The position numbers and the translations under genes are program-made. This document shows, piece after piece, positions 1 through 10,396 of a stretch of DNA of 64,000 bases. The stretch is from NCBI GenBank assembly GCA_902569785.1, contig CACFVO010000002.1:121059-185058 (forward strand), in the 5' to 3' direction. This DNA is from an uncultured Pelagibacteraceae bacterium (GTDB lineage Bacteria; Pseudomonadota; Alphaproteobacteria; Pelagibacterales; Pelagibacteraceae). Each line of letters opens with the position of its first letter. Within the stretch, counting starts at the first letter, position 1. Below the pieces are notes generated by a model. It worked only from the letters and a program-made list of their open reading frames with translations. It made no database searches and was not told the origin of the DNA.

Positions 1-1335
1 AAATCATTACCAGGATTAATGATGTCTATGTTGAGATTAAATGTTCCAAGCGTTTTTATTTATGGCGGTTCTATTTTACCTGGTAGATATAAAGGTAAAG
101 ATGTAACAGTAGTTGATGTATTTGAAGCTGTTGGAAAACATTCTGCAGGTTCAATGACCTCTGAAGAACTTAGAGAATTAGAATTAGTTGCTTGCCCTAG
201 CGCTGGTGCTTGTGGTGGTCAATTTACGGCTAACACTATGGCATGTGTTTCTGAAGCTATAGGATTAGCATTACCTTATTCTGCAGGCACGCCAGCTCCA
301 TATGAAGAAAGAGATAAGTACGCTTTTGAAAGTGGCCAAACAGTAATGAATTTATTAGAAAAAAATATAAAACCAAGAGATATAGTAACAAAAAAATCTT
401 TAGAAAATGCAGCAACGATTGTAGCAGCTACAGGTGGATCAACTAACGCAGCTCTTCATTTACCTGCTTTAGCTAATGAAATTGGAGTTAAATTTGATTT
501 AATGGATGTAGCAAAAATATTTAAAAAAACACCTTATCTTGCAGATTTAAAACCTGGAGGAAAATATGTAGCAAAAGATATGTGGGAAGCAGGTGGAGTT
601 CCTATGTTATTAAAAACCTTAAACGATGGTGGTTTTATTCATGGTGATTGCATCACTGTTACTGGCAAAACAATGAAAGAAAATTTAAAAAATATTAAGT
701 TTAATTCTAATCAGAAAGTTTTAAGAAAATATAATAATCCTTTATCTCCAGACGGTGGAGTTGTTGGATTAAAAGGAAATTTAGCTCCAGATGGAGCTAT
801 TGTAAAAATAGCTGGTTTAAAAAAACTACAATTTACTGGTAAAGCAAGATGCTTTGACAATGAGGAAGATGCAATGGAAGCAGTTCAGACGAAGCAATAC
901 AAAGATGGAGATGTAATTATAATAAGATATGAAGGGCCAAGAGGTGGCCCCGGTATGAGAGAAATGTTATCAACTACTGGAGCGATTTATGGTCAAGGCA
1001 AAGGAGAAAAGGTTGCTTTAATAACAGACGGAAGGTTTTCTGGAGCAACCAGAGGTTTCTGTGTTGGACATGTTGGACCTGAAGCAGCATTGGGCGGACC
1101 AATTGCGTTACTAAAAAATGGGGACATTATCGACATTAATGCAAAAAAAGGAACTATTAATGTTAGATTAACAAAATCTCAATTAGCCTCTAGAAAGAAA
1201 AAATGGAGAGCCAAAAAATCTTCATTTGGTTCAGGTACGCTATGGAAATATGCTCAAACAGTTGGCCCAGCTTATCTTGGCGCTCCAACTCATCCAGGTA
1301 AAAAAAAAGAAGTTAAAGAATATTCTAAGATTTAA
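1..1335 (+). CDS. ilvD: dihydroxy-acid dehydratase (5' truncated by window edge)
   Basis: Frame open from base 1 ([28 protein letters not shown]); [17 protein letters not shown] and [12 protein letters not shown] motifs of IlvD/Edd family. Confidence 0.95.
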   Translation, partial: KSLPGLMMSMLRLNVPSVFIYGGSILPGRYKGKDVTVVDVFEAVGKHSAGSMTSEELRELELVACPSAGACGGQFTANTMACVSEAIGLALPYSAGTPAPYEERDKYAFESGQTVMNLLEKNIKPRDIVTKKSLENAATIVAATGGSTNAALHLPALANEIGVKFDLMDVAKIFKKTPYLADLKPGGKYVAKDMWEAGGVPMLLKTLNDGGFIHGDCITVTGKTMKENLKNIKFNSNQKVLRKYNNPLSPDGGVVGLKGNLAPDGAIVKIAGLKKLQFTGKARCFDNEEDAMEAVQTKQYKDGDVIIIRYEGPRGGPGMREMLSTTGAIYGQGKGEKVALITDGRFSGATRGFCVGHVGPEAALGGPIALLKNGDIIDINAKKGTINVRLTKSQLASRKKKWRAKKSSFGSGTLWKYAQTVGPAYLGAPTHPGKKKEVKEYSKI

Positions 1336-2540
1336 TGAAGATCAGACCAGTTATTTTATGTGGTGGTTCCGGAACTAGATTATGGAGTAATTTAAAACAG
1401 CATCAAGCAAAACAGTTTATAGATTTCGGAGGTTGGACTTTGCTTGGAAAAACTTTAGAGAGAATAAAAGGATCTTTATTTGACACCCCTATAATTAGCA
1501 CCAACTTAAAATATCTCAAAGAAATAAAAAAACATTTAAAAAGACATAAGATTAAAAAATATAAAATTGTACTAGAACCAACCAAAAGAAATACAGGACC
1601 AGCTATTCTTTCTACTGCACTCATAAAAGACGTTCCAGATAAACAACCTATGATATTCTTAACAGCAGATCATTTAATAGAAAAAATAGATAAATTTAAC
1701 AATGAAATAAACAAAAATAAGAAATATTTAAATGATAAAAATATCTTCATTTTTGGTATAAAACCCACTACACCGTCTGATCAATTTGGATATTTAATTA
1801 CTAAAAAAATTAAAAAAAAATTAAATAAAGTTACCAGATTTCTTGAAAAACCTAGTCAGCTTAATGCAAAAAAAATAATAAACCAAGGAGGTTATTGGAA
1901 TTCTGGAATGTTTTTCTTAAGGAAAGACTCAATCATTAATAATTTCAAAAAATATCAAAAAAATATGTATCGAAATTCTTTGTTAGCAGTTAATAAAAGT
2001 AATTTTAAAAATAATATATATTATTTAAATAAGAATGCATTTACTAAAAATGCTTCAAAATCTTTTGATTATGCAATTTTAGAAAAAACAAAAAATATAA
2101 ATGCTATAAAGCTAAATATACCTTGGTCAGATTTAGGAAGTTGGAAAGAAATTCTTTTAATGTACTATAGAAACAGAGCTAAATATTTTAGTAAAAAAAA
2201 CACTTTTTATAGACCGTGGGGTAGATTTACAAATTTATTTAATGGTAATAATTTTCTTATAAAGGAAATACATGTTAATTCAAAAGGTATTTTGAGTTTA
2301 CAAAAACATTTTCATAGGTCTGAACATTGGCTTGTGACACAAGGTAAGCCCAAAATTACACTGAATAAAAATTTTTTTTCGAAAAAGCCAAACGAAACGA
2401 TCTTTATTCCTCAAGGCGCGATTCATAGAATTCAAAATAATAATAAAAAACCAGTTAAAATTATGGAGGCTCAAATAGGATTTATTTTAAAAGAAACTGA
2501 TATAATACGCTACAAAGATGTTTACGGTCGAGCTAATTAA
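1335..2540 (+). CDS. manC: mannose-1-phosphate guanylyltransferase / mannose-6-phosphate isomerase
   Basis: N-terminal VILCGGSGTRLW nucleotidyltransferase signature, C-terminal cupin (RPWGRF...HFHRSEHW). Confidence 0.9.
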   Translation: MKIRPVILCGGSGTRLWSNLKQHQAKQFIDFGGWTLLGKTLERIKGSLFDTPIISTNLKYLKEIKKHLKRHKIKKYKIVLEPTKRNTGPAILSTALIKDVPDKQPMIFLTADHLIEKIDKFNNEINKNKKYLNDKNIFIFGIKPTTPSDQFGYLITKKIKKKLNKVTRFLEKPSQLNAKKIINQGGYWNSGMFFLRKDSIINNFKKYQKNMYRNSLLAVNKSNFKNNIYYLNKNAFTKNASKSFDYAILEKTKNINAIKLNIPWSDLGSWKEILLMYYRNRAKYFSKKNTFYRPWGRFTNLFNGNNFLIKEIHVNSKGILSLQKHFHRSEHWLVTQGKPKITLNKNFFSKKPNETIFIPQGAIHRIQNNNKKPVKIMEAQIGFILKETDIIRYKDVYGRAN

Positions 2541-3309
2541 TTTCCAATTCAATTGGAGTATGATCTGAAGGTTTTGTTTCAGACCTAGGTTTTTTATTAA
2601 TATTTATTGATTTTATATTTTCTAACAAATTATTAGAAACTAAAAAATGATCTATTCTCATCCCATAATCTTTCTGCCAAGAGCCTGCAAAATAATCCCA
2701 AAAAGTATACTCTTGTTTAGATTTATTAAAATACCTATAGATGTCATTAAATCCTAAATTTATTAGTTCTCTGTATTTTTTTCTTATTTCTAGTCTAAAA
2801 AGAGCATCATTTACATATCTTTTGCTGTCATAAACATCAATATCTTCAGGTATAATGTTAAAATCTCCAGAAATAATTAAATTAGAATTTATAGCTAATT
2901 CTTTTTTTGCTTTTTTGACAAAAGAGTCAAGCCATTTTTTTTTGTATTCATATTTTTCTGTATTTACGGGATTACCATTAGGAACATAAATATTAATAAG
3001 TTTTGTTTTTTTTTTAAATAAAGAAATTTCACCAGTAATTATTCTTGATTGATTTAGTTTATCCTTTATAAAATCATTTCTCACATTTTCTATTTTAGAT
3101 TTAGCTAAAAAAGCTACACCATTATAACTTTTTTGACCAAATACATAAGAATTGTATCCAATTTCCTTAAACGTCTCATAAGGAAAATTTTCATTTTGTG
3201 TTTTTATTTCTTGTAAAAATAAAAGATCAGGTTGTGAGTCTTTTATATAATTAAGTATATTTTCAATTCTTGCTCGAACTGAGTTTACATTCCACGATAT
3301 AATTTTCAT
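2533..3309 (-). CDS. xthA: exodeoxyribonuclease III
   Basis: MKIISWNVNSVRARI, LFLQEIKTQ, GDFNIIPEDIDVYD, SDHTPIE motifs; ATG at 3309 preferred over ORF start 3339. Confidence 0.92.
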   Translation of the reverse strand: MKIISWNVNSVRARIENILNYIKDSQPDLLFLQEIKTQNENFPYETFKEIGYNSYVFGQKSYNGVAFLAKSKIENVRNDFIKDKLNQSRIITGEISLFKKKTKLINIYVPNGNPVNTEKYEYKKKWLDSFVKKAKKELAINSNLIISGDFNIIPEDIDVYDSKRYVNDALFRLEIRKKYRELINLGFNDIYRYFNKSKQEYTFWDYFAGSWQKDYGMRIDHFLVSNNLLENIKSININKKPRSETKPSDHTPIELEIN

Positions 3310-3626
3310 TAGACAGAGAACGATAGTCCGCAACCGCAAGATGATGATGCCTTTGGATTATTAATTACAAAAGACTCACCAATCATTTCCTTTTTAAAAT
3401 CTACAGTGGATCCTGAAATTATATCAAGTGAGACTTTATCAATTATTACTTTACCAAAAACAATATCTTTATTATCAACTTTATTATCAAAACTAAAATT
3501 GTATTTGAAACCAGAACAACCACCACCTTTTACTGAAATTCTAAAAAATTTTTTTAATTGATCTTCATTAATAATCTTTTCAATTTGTTCTTTAGCTCGA
3601 TTTGTAAATTCTATTTTCTTTGTCAT
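3309..3626 (-). CDS. iron-sulfur cluster insertion protein, HesB/IscA/ErpA family
   Basis: GGGCSGFKY ... SCGCGLSF conserved cysteines. Confidence 0.9.
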   Translation of the reverse strand: MTKKIEFTNRAKEQIEKIINEDQLKKFFRISVKGGGCSGFKYNFSFDNKVDNKDIVFGKVIIDKVSLDIISGSTVDFKKEMIGESFVINNPKASSSCGCGLSFSV

Positions 3627-3664
3627 AATTTGTTAATTTGTAGTATATATTTTAATAGACAATT

Positions 3665-4795
3665 ATGCAAAAAAATAGGCTCTCTAAATTATCAATTTCT
3701 ATTAAATCCAAAGGAAGATTTAACGTTGAAAAGAAAAGTGATTTAAGGTCTCCTTACCAAAGAGATAGAGATAGAATTATTCATTCAACCGCATTTAGAA
3801 GACTAAAACATAAAACGCAAGTTTTTGTTAACACAACAGGCGATCATTATAGAACTAGAATTACACACTCATTAGAAGTTGCTCAAATTGCAAGAACACT
3901 AGCTAAATATTTTAAACTAAACGAAGATTTATGCGAAACTTTAAGTTTAGCTCATGATCTAGGGCACACTCCATTTGGTCATGCTGGCGAAGAAGCTCTA
4001 AACGATTGCATGAAAGAAAGTGGAGGATTTGATCATAATATTCAAACAATTAGAATAGTAACACATTTAGAAAATAAATATTATAACTTTAGAGGTCTTA
4101 ATTTAACTTTTGAAACATTAGATGGTTTAATAAAACACAATGGACCTATTTATAATTTAAATAAATTTAATAATATTTTAGGAAAAAATTTTTTTAAAAA
4201 GAAGATAGATTTTCAAAAAAGCCCTTCTTTAGAATCTCAAATAGCATCTATATCTGATGATATAGCTTATAATAGTCATGATCTTGAGGATGGTTTAAGA
4301 GCCCAGCTTTTTAAATTTGGAGATCTTAAGAATTTACCAATTCTAAGTTATCTTTTAAAAAAACATAAAAAGAAATTTAAAAGATTTTCTCAAGATTTAG
4401 TTTTAAGACAAATTATTAGAGAGACAATTAATGAAATGGTAAAAGATATAATAGTTAATACACAGAATAATATCAGAAAAAATAATATTAAGAATATTAT
4501 GGATGTTTATAAATCTGAATATCCTATTGTGTGTTTTTCAAAAAAAATGAATTTATTTGATATTAGTATAAAAAAATTTTTAAAAGAAAAAATGTATTAT
4601 CATAAAAGTGTAGTACAAAAAACTAGCTATGGAAAAAAAGTCATAAAGAGTCTATTTCTAAAGATTAAAAATAACCCTAAAAAATATATAAATATAAATA
4701 AAATTAAAAAATCTAATATAGATAGATCTATCTGCGATTTTATAGCTGGAATGACTGATAGATTTGCAATAAATCTATACAATAAATCAAAATGA
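3665..4795 (+). CDS. dgt: deoxyguanosinetriphosphate triphosphohydrolase-like protein
   Basis: HD-domain dNTPase: RDRDRIIHSTAFRRLKHKTQVF, HSLEVAQIAR, AHDLGHTPFGHAGE. Confidence 0.92.
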   Translation: MQKNRLSKLSISIKSKGRFNVEKKSDLRSPYQRDRDRIIHSTAFRRLKHKTQVFVNTTGDHYRTRITHSLEVAQIARTLAKYFKLNEDLCETLSLAHDLGHTPFGHAGEEALNDCMKESGGFDHNIQTIRIVTHLENKYYNFRGLNLTFETLDGLIKHNGPIYNLNKFNNILGKNFFKKKIDFQKSPSLESQIASISDDIAYNSHDLEDGLRAQLFKFGDLKNLPILSYLLKKHKKKFKRFSQDLVLRQIIRETINEMVKDIIVNTQNNIRKNNIKNIMDVYKSEYPIVCFSKKMNLFDISIKKFLKEKMYYHKSVVQKTSYGKKVIKSLFLKIKNNPKKYININKIKKSNIDRSICDFIAGMTDRFAINLYNKSK

Positions 4796-6516
4796 ATATA
4801 TTTGAAGAATATATAAATAAGATTACTGCTTTAATACTAAAAAATCAGAAATTTCTTAAATTAGAGAACTTAAATAAATTCAAAGGTATTGTTGTGGAAA
4901 GTCCTCCATCCGAGTTTAATTTTGATTTATCTTGTAATGCTGGTCTAGTACTGGGAAAAATGAATAAGATTAATCCCATAGCTCTTGCTAACAAAATAAA
5001 AGATTTAATTTTAAAGAATTTAAAAGATTTTGAAAATATTGAAATTGCTGGACCGGGGTTTTTAAACTTAAAATTAACTAATCAATCCTTAATTTTAAAT
5101 ATTAATAAAATTTTAGAGTCAAAAGAAACGTATGGTAAGAAAAATTCCAATAGCACTTATAATATAGAGTTTGTTTCAGCTAATCCCACTGGACCAATGC
5201 ATGTTGGCCATTGTAGAGGTGCAATTTATGGGGATGTTTTGGCAAATTTATTAAAATTTAACGGTAATAAAGTCACTAAAGAATATTATATCAATGATTT
5301 TGGAAACCAAATTAATAATTTTGCTAAATCAGTTTTTTTAAGAATAAGAGAGATTAAATATAATGAAAAATTTATTTCCAAAGAAAATCTTTATCCTGGA
5401 GAATATATAATTGAAATTGCAAAAAAAATTATTGATTCATACAAAAGTGAAAATTTTAATAATTTTGATCAATCACTTAAATTAGTTAAAACAGAGTCTT
5501 TAAAACATTCAATGAATTTAATTAAATTAGATTTAAAAAGATTAGGTATTGAGCATGATAATTTTTTTTCAGAAACAAAATTGATTGAAAATAAATTAGT
5601 AGATAAAGCGATGAGTTATTTAAAGAAAAATAATTATGTTGAAGAAGGTTTTTTAGAACCACCTAAAGGAGAGATAGATAAAAATTGGAAAAAAACAAAG
5701 AGATTAATTTTTAAATCCACTTTATTTGGAGATGACACTGATCGTGCTATGCAAAAAAATGATGGATCTTGGACTTATTTTGCGAATGATGTTGGTTATC
5801 ATATGGATAAAGTTAATAGAAATTATAAATATTTGATCAACGTTCTTGGCGCTGACCACACTGGGTACGTCAAAAGAATAACAGCTGCAGTTAGCGCTCT
5901 CTCTAAAAATAAAACTAAATTAAATTGTAAGGTTTGCCAGTTAGTAAAATTATATAAAAATGGAAAACCTTTTAAAATGTCAAAGAGAGCTGGAGATTTT
6001 ATTTCAGCTCAGGATCTTCTTAATGAAGTTAATAAAGACTCTATAAGATTTATGATGTTGAATAGAAGTAATGATGTTGAACTTGATTTTGATTTTGATA
6101 AAGTTTTAGAAAAAAGTAAAGACAATCCAGTTTTTTATGTTCAATATTCTTTTGCAAGAATTAATTCATTATTTAAAACATTAAATAAAAAATTAAATGA
6201 TGAGATAATTTTAGACTCTAAATCTTTTATGTTGAATGATAATGAAATTAATATTTTAAGAAAAGTATTTGAATGGCCAAAAATTATAGAAACAGCTTCT
6301 TCAAAATATGAACCACACAAAATACCTTATTATCTATATGAACTAGCAACTTTATTTCATTCATATTGGAGCAAAGGAAATGAAGATCAAAGTTTTAAAT
6401 TTATTGAAAATGGTAAAATAAAAAGGATAGAGACATTAGCAATTATCGTTCTTGTGGCTACAGTTATACAAAGAGGGATGAATATCTTAGGTGTTTCACT
6501 TCCTGAAAAAATGTAA
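4792..6516 (+). CDS. argS: arginyl-tRNA synthetase
   Basis: VSANPTGPMHVGHCRGAIYGD (HIGH) and KMSKRAGDF (KMSKS-like). Confidence 0.97.
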   Translation: MNIFEEYINKITALILKNQKFLKLENLNKFKGIVVESPPSEFNFDLSCNAGLVLGKMNKINPIALANKIKDLILKNLKDFENIEIAGPGFLNLKLTNQSLILNINKILESKETYGKKNSNSTYNIEFVSANPTGPMHVGHCRGAIYGDVLANLLKFNGNKVTKEYYINDFGNQINNFAKSVFLRIREIKYNEKFISKENLYPGEYIIEIAKKIIDSYKSENFNNFDQSLKLVKTESLKHSMNLIKLDLKRLGIEHDNFFSETKLIENKLVDKAMSYLKKNNYVEEGFLEPPKGEIDKNWKKTKRLIFKSTLFGDDTDRAMQKNDGSWTYFANDVGYHMDKVNRNYKYLINVLGADHTGYVKRITAAVSALSKNKTKLNCKVCQLVKLYKNGKPFKMSKRAGDFISAQDLLNEVNKDSIRFMMLNRSNDVELDFDFDKVLEKSKDNPVFYVQYSFARINSLFKTLNKKLNDEIILDSKSFMLNDNEINILRKVFEWPKIIETASSKYEPHKIPYYLYELATLFHSYWSKGNEDQSFKFIENGKIKRIETLAIIVLVATVIQRGMNILGVSLPEKM

Positions 6517-6779
6517 TGTATAAAATTATTAATCTAATTTTTATAATTGTTTTTTTATTATTTTTTTTTAGTATTTATAATTACTATTCTTCAAATAAAA
6601 ATATTAAAAAGATAAATCTTACAAGATCAAATATTGAAGAAATTTTAAAAGAAAAAACTTCGAATTTAACAGTTTTAGTAAATGATACTGATAATGTTAT
6701 AGAATTTAACACTACATTTTCTGAGGAAATAGAAAGTAATGAGAAGAGAAGTTTTTGGAATTTATTAAAGATTAAATGA
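6516..6779 (+). CDS. small membrane-anchored protein between argS and nagZ
   Basis: 87 aa, N-terminal TM segment; overlaps argS stop and nagZ start. Confidence 0.7.
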   Translation: MYKIINLIFIIVFLLFFFSIYNYYSSNKNIKKINLTRSNIEEILKEKTSNLTVLVNDTDNVIEFNTTFSEEIESNEKRSFWNLLKIK

Positions 6780-7720
6780 AAAAAAAGGCAATTATAATTA
6801 GTATAAAAGGTTATAATTTAACTACTAAAGAAAGAATTCTGATAAAAAATGAAAAACCTTGGGGTTTAATCCTCTTTAAGAGAAATATAAAATCCTTAAA
6901 ACAAGTAAAAAAATTGATTAAAGAAATTAGAAAATCTGCCAAAGACTCTAAATTTCCTGTAATGATTGATGAAGAAGGTCAATCTGTATCAAGATTAAGT
7001 AAAATTATTAATCATAATCTTTCTCAAAAATTATTTGGAGACATTTACAAACATAATCCAAAAATTGCTTTAGTTATCTATAAAAATTATATCAATAATT
7101 TAACTACTCTTTTAAAAAAGATTGGGATAAATATTAATACGGTTCCTGTGCTTGATGTAATTAGAAAAAAAACACATAAAATAATTGGAAATAGAAGTTT
7201 TTCAAATAATCCTAGTATTGTAAAAGAATTAGGTCAAGTGTGTGTTAAACAATATAAATTAAATAAATTGGGAACAGTGATCAAACATATTCCTGGTCAC
7301 GGATGTACTGATTTTGATAGTCATTTAAAGACACCGAATGTAAAGCTAACTTATAAGAATTTAAATAAAATTGATTTTTTTCCTTTTAAATCGAATTCAT
7401 CACAATTTGCTATGACAGCGCATATAATATATTCAAAAATAGATAAAAATAATGTTGCTACTTTTTCTAATAAAATAATCTCTCAAATAATAAGAAAAAA
7501 GATTCGTTTTAAGGGAATTTTAATTTCAGACGATATTTCAATGAAGGCTTTAAAACACGATTTAGTGACGAATGCAAAAAAATCACTTACCGCAGGTTGC
7601 AATATTGTTTTATACTGCGCTGGAAATTATAAAGATTCTTCTAAATTGTTAAAAGAACTTCCATTTATTGACAATTTCACTACTAAAAAAACATCAGAAT
7701 TTTATAAGTTTTTAAGATAA
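6776..7720 (+). CDS. nagZ: beta-N-acetylhexosaminidase
   Basis: GH3 motifs: MIDEEGQSVSRL, KHIPGHGCTDFDSH, ISDDISMKAL. Confidence 0.93.
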   Translation: MKKKAIIISIKGYNLTTKERILIKNEKPWGLILFKRNIKSLKQVKKLIKEIRKSAKDSKFPVMIDEEGQSVSRLSKIINHNLSQKLFGDIYKHNPKIALVIYKNYINNLTTLLKKIGININTVPVLDVIRKKTHKIIGNRSFSNNPSIVKELGQVCVKQYKLNKLGTVIKHIPGHGCTDFDSHLKTPNVKLTYKNLNKIDFFPFKSNSSQFAMTAHIIYSKIDKNNVATFSNKIISQIIRKKIRFKGILISDDISMKALKHDLVTNAKKSLTAGCNIVLYCAGNYKDSSKLLKELPFIDNFTTKKTSEFYKFLR

Positions 7721-7729
7721 AATTATTAA

Positions 7730-8474
7730 ATGGAATCAAAAGGATTAAACCAAATATCAATCAACATTCCAAATTATAGTGGCCCACTGGAAGTTTTGCT
7801 TGATCTAGCTAAAACACAAAAAGTTAATTTAGCTGAGATATCTATAACTAAATTGGCAGATCAATTTTTAGATTTTATCAAAAATAATGAAAATTTAAAT
7901 TTAGAGACCGCATCTGAACATTTGCTAATGGCCACTTGGCTAGCATATTTAAAATCTAAATTATTATTACCTGAAGATGAAAGTGATGATTTTAAAGCTC
8001 TGGAAGTTGCTGAAAAAACTCAAATTACAGTTAAAAAAATTAGAATTAATTAGAATACTTTCTGACCTAATGTTGCAAAAAAAAAGATTAGGTGTTCATA
8101 TTTTTACCAGAGGAATGAAAGGCGGAATAAGATCGATCAATACTCCTATTTACGATATTTCTTTATACGAATTATTAAAAACATACTCAAATCTTCAAAT
8201 GCAAAAGTCTTTTCAAACTATAAATATTCCTAAACTACCTGTTTTTACAACTGAAGAAGCTATCAAGCAAATTAAAGATAATTTCAATCAAATTAATGAT
8301 TGGAAAGATATTAATGAATTAATACCAAAATTTTATTTTAATAAAAATATGCAAAGAACAGGTATAACAGGAATATTTGCAGCTAGTTTAGAATTAACAA
8401 AAGAAGGGGAAATTAAAATTTTACAAAAAGAATTATTTGAAAAAATAATGATTAAAAAAGTTTCTAACCAATGA
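7730..8474 (+). CDS. scpA: segregation and condensation protein A, interrupted by a +1 frameshift at A6 tract 8013-8018
   Basis: ORF 7730-8053 encodes the ScpA N-terminus; ORF 7977-8474 continues it in another frame (EKLKLQLKKLELIRILSDLMLQKKRLG). Confidence 0.88.
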
Positions 8475-9163
8475 AAAATAAAAATAAAAATAAAAATAAC
8501 ATAATTACTTTTCCATCAAATGTTTCAAAAATTGAGCGTCAAGTGGAAGCAATTCTTTTTTCTGCATCCGAACCCCTAGATATAGAAACTATTGAAAAAA
8601 GAGTTCAATCAAGTTCAGACATAACAAAAATATTAGAAAAAATTAAAGATACTTATAAAAATAGAGGTATTAATTTGGTTTGCATAAGAAACAGATGGTC
8701 TTTTAGAACAGCAGAGGATTTATCAAAATTAATGGCTCTTCAAAAGTCTACTCAAAGAAAATTATCTAAAGCAACGATCGAAACATTAGCAATTATTGTT
8801 TATCATCAGCCAGTTACAAGATCAGAAATAGAGGAAATTCGTGGAGTATCATTTGCAACAAATACATTGGAAATTTTATTAGAACTAGATTGGGTACGAC
8901 CTGCTGGCAGAAAAGACTTGCCTGGAAAGCCGATTCAATATGCAACTACTGAAAATTTTTTAAATCACTTTAATATTCAAAAGTTATCTGATTTACCAAC
9001 CGTTGATGAATTAGGTTCTGCTGGCTTAATTGATACTTCAAGTATAGATAAATCAATCTTTGGAACTGGAAAGTTTTTTAAAGAACAATCTATAAATGAA
9101 AAAGAGAATATTTACGAAAATATTGAGGATGCAATTAAGAAAGCTCCTGAAACAGATAAATAA
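8471..9163 (+). CDS. scpB: segregation and condensation protein B
   Basis: VEAILFSASEPLD, YHQPVTRSEIEEIRG, winged-helix ScpB; directly after scpA. Confidence 0.93.
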   Translation: MKNKNKNKNNIITFPSNVSKIERQVEAILFSASEPLDIETIEKRVQSSSDITKILEKIKDTYKNRGINLVCIRNRWSFRTAEDLSKLMALQKSTQRKLSKATIETLAIIVYHQPVTRSEIEEIRGVSFATNTLEILLELDWVRPAGRKDLPGKPIQYATTENFLNHFNIQKLSDLPTVDELGSAGLIDTSSIDKSIFGTGKFFKEQSINEKENIYENIEDAIKKAPETDK

Positions 9164-9205
9164 AGATATTTATTTAATTAAAATTATTGTATATAATTAT
9201 TAATT

Positions 9206-9403
9206 ATGGGAATTAGTTTTTGGCAAATAGCTATAGTTGTTGTAATTGTTGTTTTGCTTTTTGGAAGAGGCAAAATATCAAGCTTGATGGGAGATGTTGC
9301 TAAAGGCATTAAAAGTTTTAAGAAGGGTATGTCTGATGACTCTTCATTAAACAATGATGACAATAAAAATAATTCAGACAATTCTGATTCCGAAAACAAA
9401 TAA
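9206..9403 (+). CDS. tatA: twin-arginine translocase subunit TatA
   Basis: [39 protein letters not shown]. Confidence 0.93.
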   Translation: MGISFWQIAIVVVIVVLLFGRGKISSLMGDVAKGIKSFKKGMSDDSSLNNDDNKNNSDNSDSENK

Positions 9404-9408
9404 TCAAA

Positions 9409-9642
9409 ATGCCTCAAATTGGTTGGTTAGAGATTTTAGCAGTAGTCATAATTGCTATTTTAGTTTTAGGTCCAAAAGAATTTCCAATTGCTTTAAAAAA
9501 AATAGGGTCTTACATCGGGAAATTAAAAAATACATTTAGCAGTTTTCAGAGAGAAATATCATCCGTAACTAGTGAAATAGACTCTGATAAAGACATAGCC
9601 AAAGATGAAGATTTAAAAAAAAAAGATAATCTAGATGACTAA
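9409..9642 (+). CDS. tatB: twin-arginine translocase subunit TatB
   Basis: MPQIGWLEILAVVIIAILVLGPKEFP; between tatA and tatC. Confidence 0.93.
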   Translation: MPQIGWLEILAVVIIAILVLGPKEFPIALKKIGSYIGKLKNTFSSFQREISSVTSEIDSDKDIAKDEDLKKKDNLDD

Positions 9643-10396
9643 TTCAAATTCTTTTACTAGTCATTTTGTTGAACTTAGATCAAGACTTTTAAAATCAATA
9701 ATATTTATTTTAGTTATTTTTATTGTTTCATATATTTTTGCTGAACAAATTTATAATTTTTTAGTAGATCCTTATGCTAAAGCTGTAAAAGATGATCAAA
9801 TTTCTAGAAGACTTATTTTCACTGCTTTACATGAAACATTTATTACTTATTTAAAAGTCGCATTTTTTTCTGCAATCTTTTTAGGGAGTCCATTATTGTT
9901 AATTCAAATTTATAAATTTATTGCACCAGGATTATATAAAAATGAAAAAAAAGCTCTTTTACCATATTTAATATTTACTCCTATCCTGTTTTTATTTGGA
10001 GGATTGCTAGTTTATTATTTGATTATGCCACTTGCTATTAAGTTTTTTTTATCTTTTGAATCAATAGGTTCAAATACTAGTTTGCCGATACAACTGGAAG
10101 CGAAAGTAAATGAATATTTATCTTTAATAATGAGACTAATATTTGCTTTTGGTATTAGCTTTCAACTCCCAATACTTCTAAATTTATTAGCAAAAATAGG
10201 TGTAGTTAACTCCAAATATTTAAAAAAAACTAGAAGATATGTAATAGTTATTATTTTTACTGTTGCAGCTATATTAACACCTCCAGATCCAATTACACAA
10301 ATTGGTCTAGCTATACCTTTATTATTACTTTATGAATTGTCTATATTTACGGTGAAGTTTACTGAAAAAAAAGATAAAGAATTAGAAGATGCATAA
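9635..10396 (+). CDS. tatC: twin-arginine translocase subunit TatC
   Basis: FVELRSRLLKS, multi-TM, AAILTPPDPITQ. Confidence 0.95.
   Translation: MTNSNSFTSHFVELRSRLLKSIIFILVIFIVSYIFAEQIYNFLVDPYAKAVKDDQISRRLIFTALHETFITYLKVAFFSAIFLGSPLLLIQIYKFIAPGLYKNEKKALLPYLIFTPILFLFGGLLVYYLIMPLAIKFFLSFESIGSNTSLPIQLEAKVNEYLSLIMRLIFAFGISFQLPILLNLLAKIGVVNSKYLKKTRRYVIVIIFTVAAILTPPDPITQIGLAIPLLLLYELSIFTVKFTEKKDKELEDA

Noticed and set aside
8012-8020. Programmed -1 ribosomal frameshift in scpA
   Set aside because: The downstream frame requires +1, not -1, so an A-AAA-AAC-type -1 slippery signal would give the wrong frame.
7977-8474. Independent gene starting at 7977
   Set aside because: Its first residues are out-of-frame scpA sequence; the ScpA match starts only after the A6 tract, so it is treated as the scpA 3' part.
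9354-9539. 61-aa plus-strand ORF overlapping tatA/tatB
   Set aside because: Out-of-frame overlap with two well supported genes.
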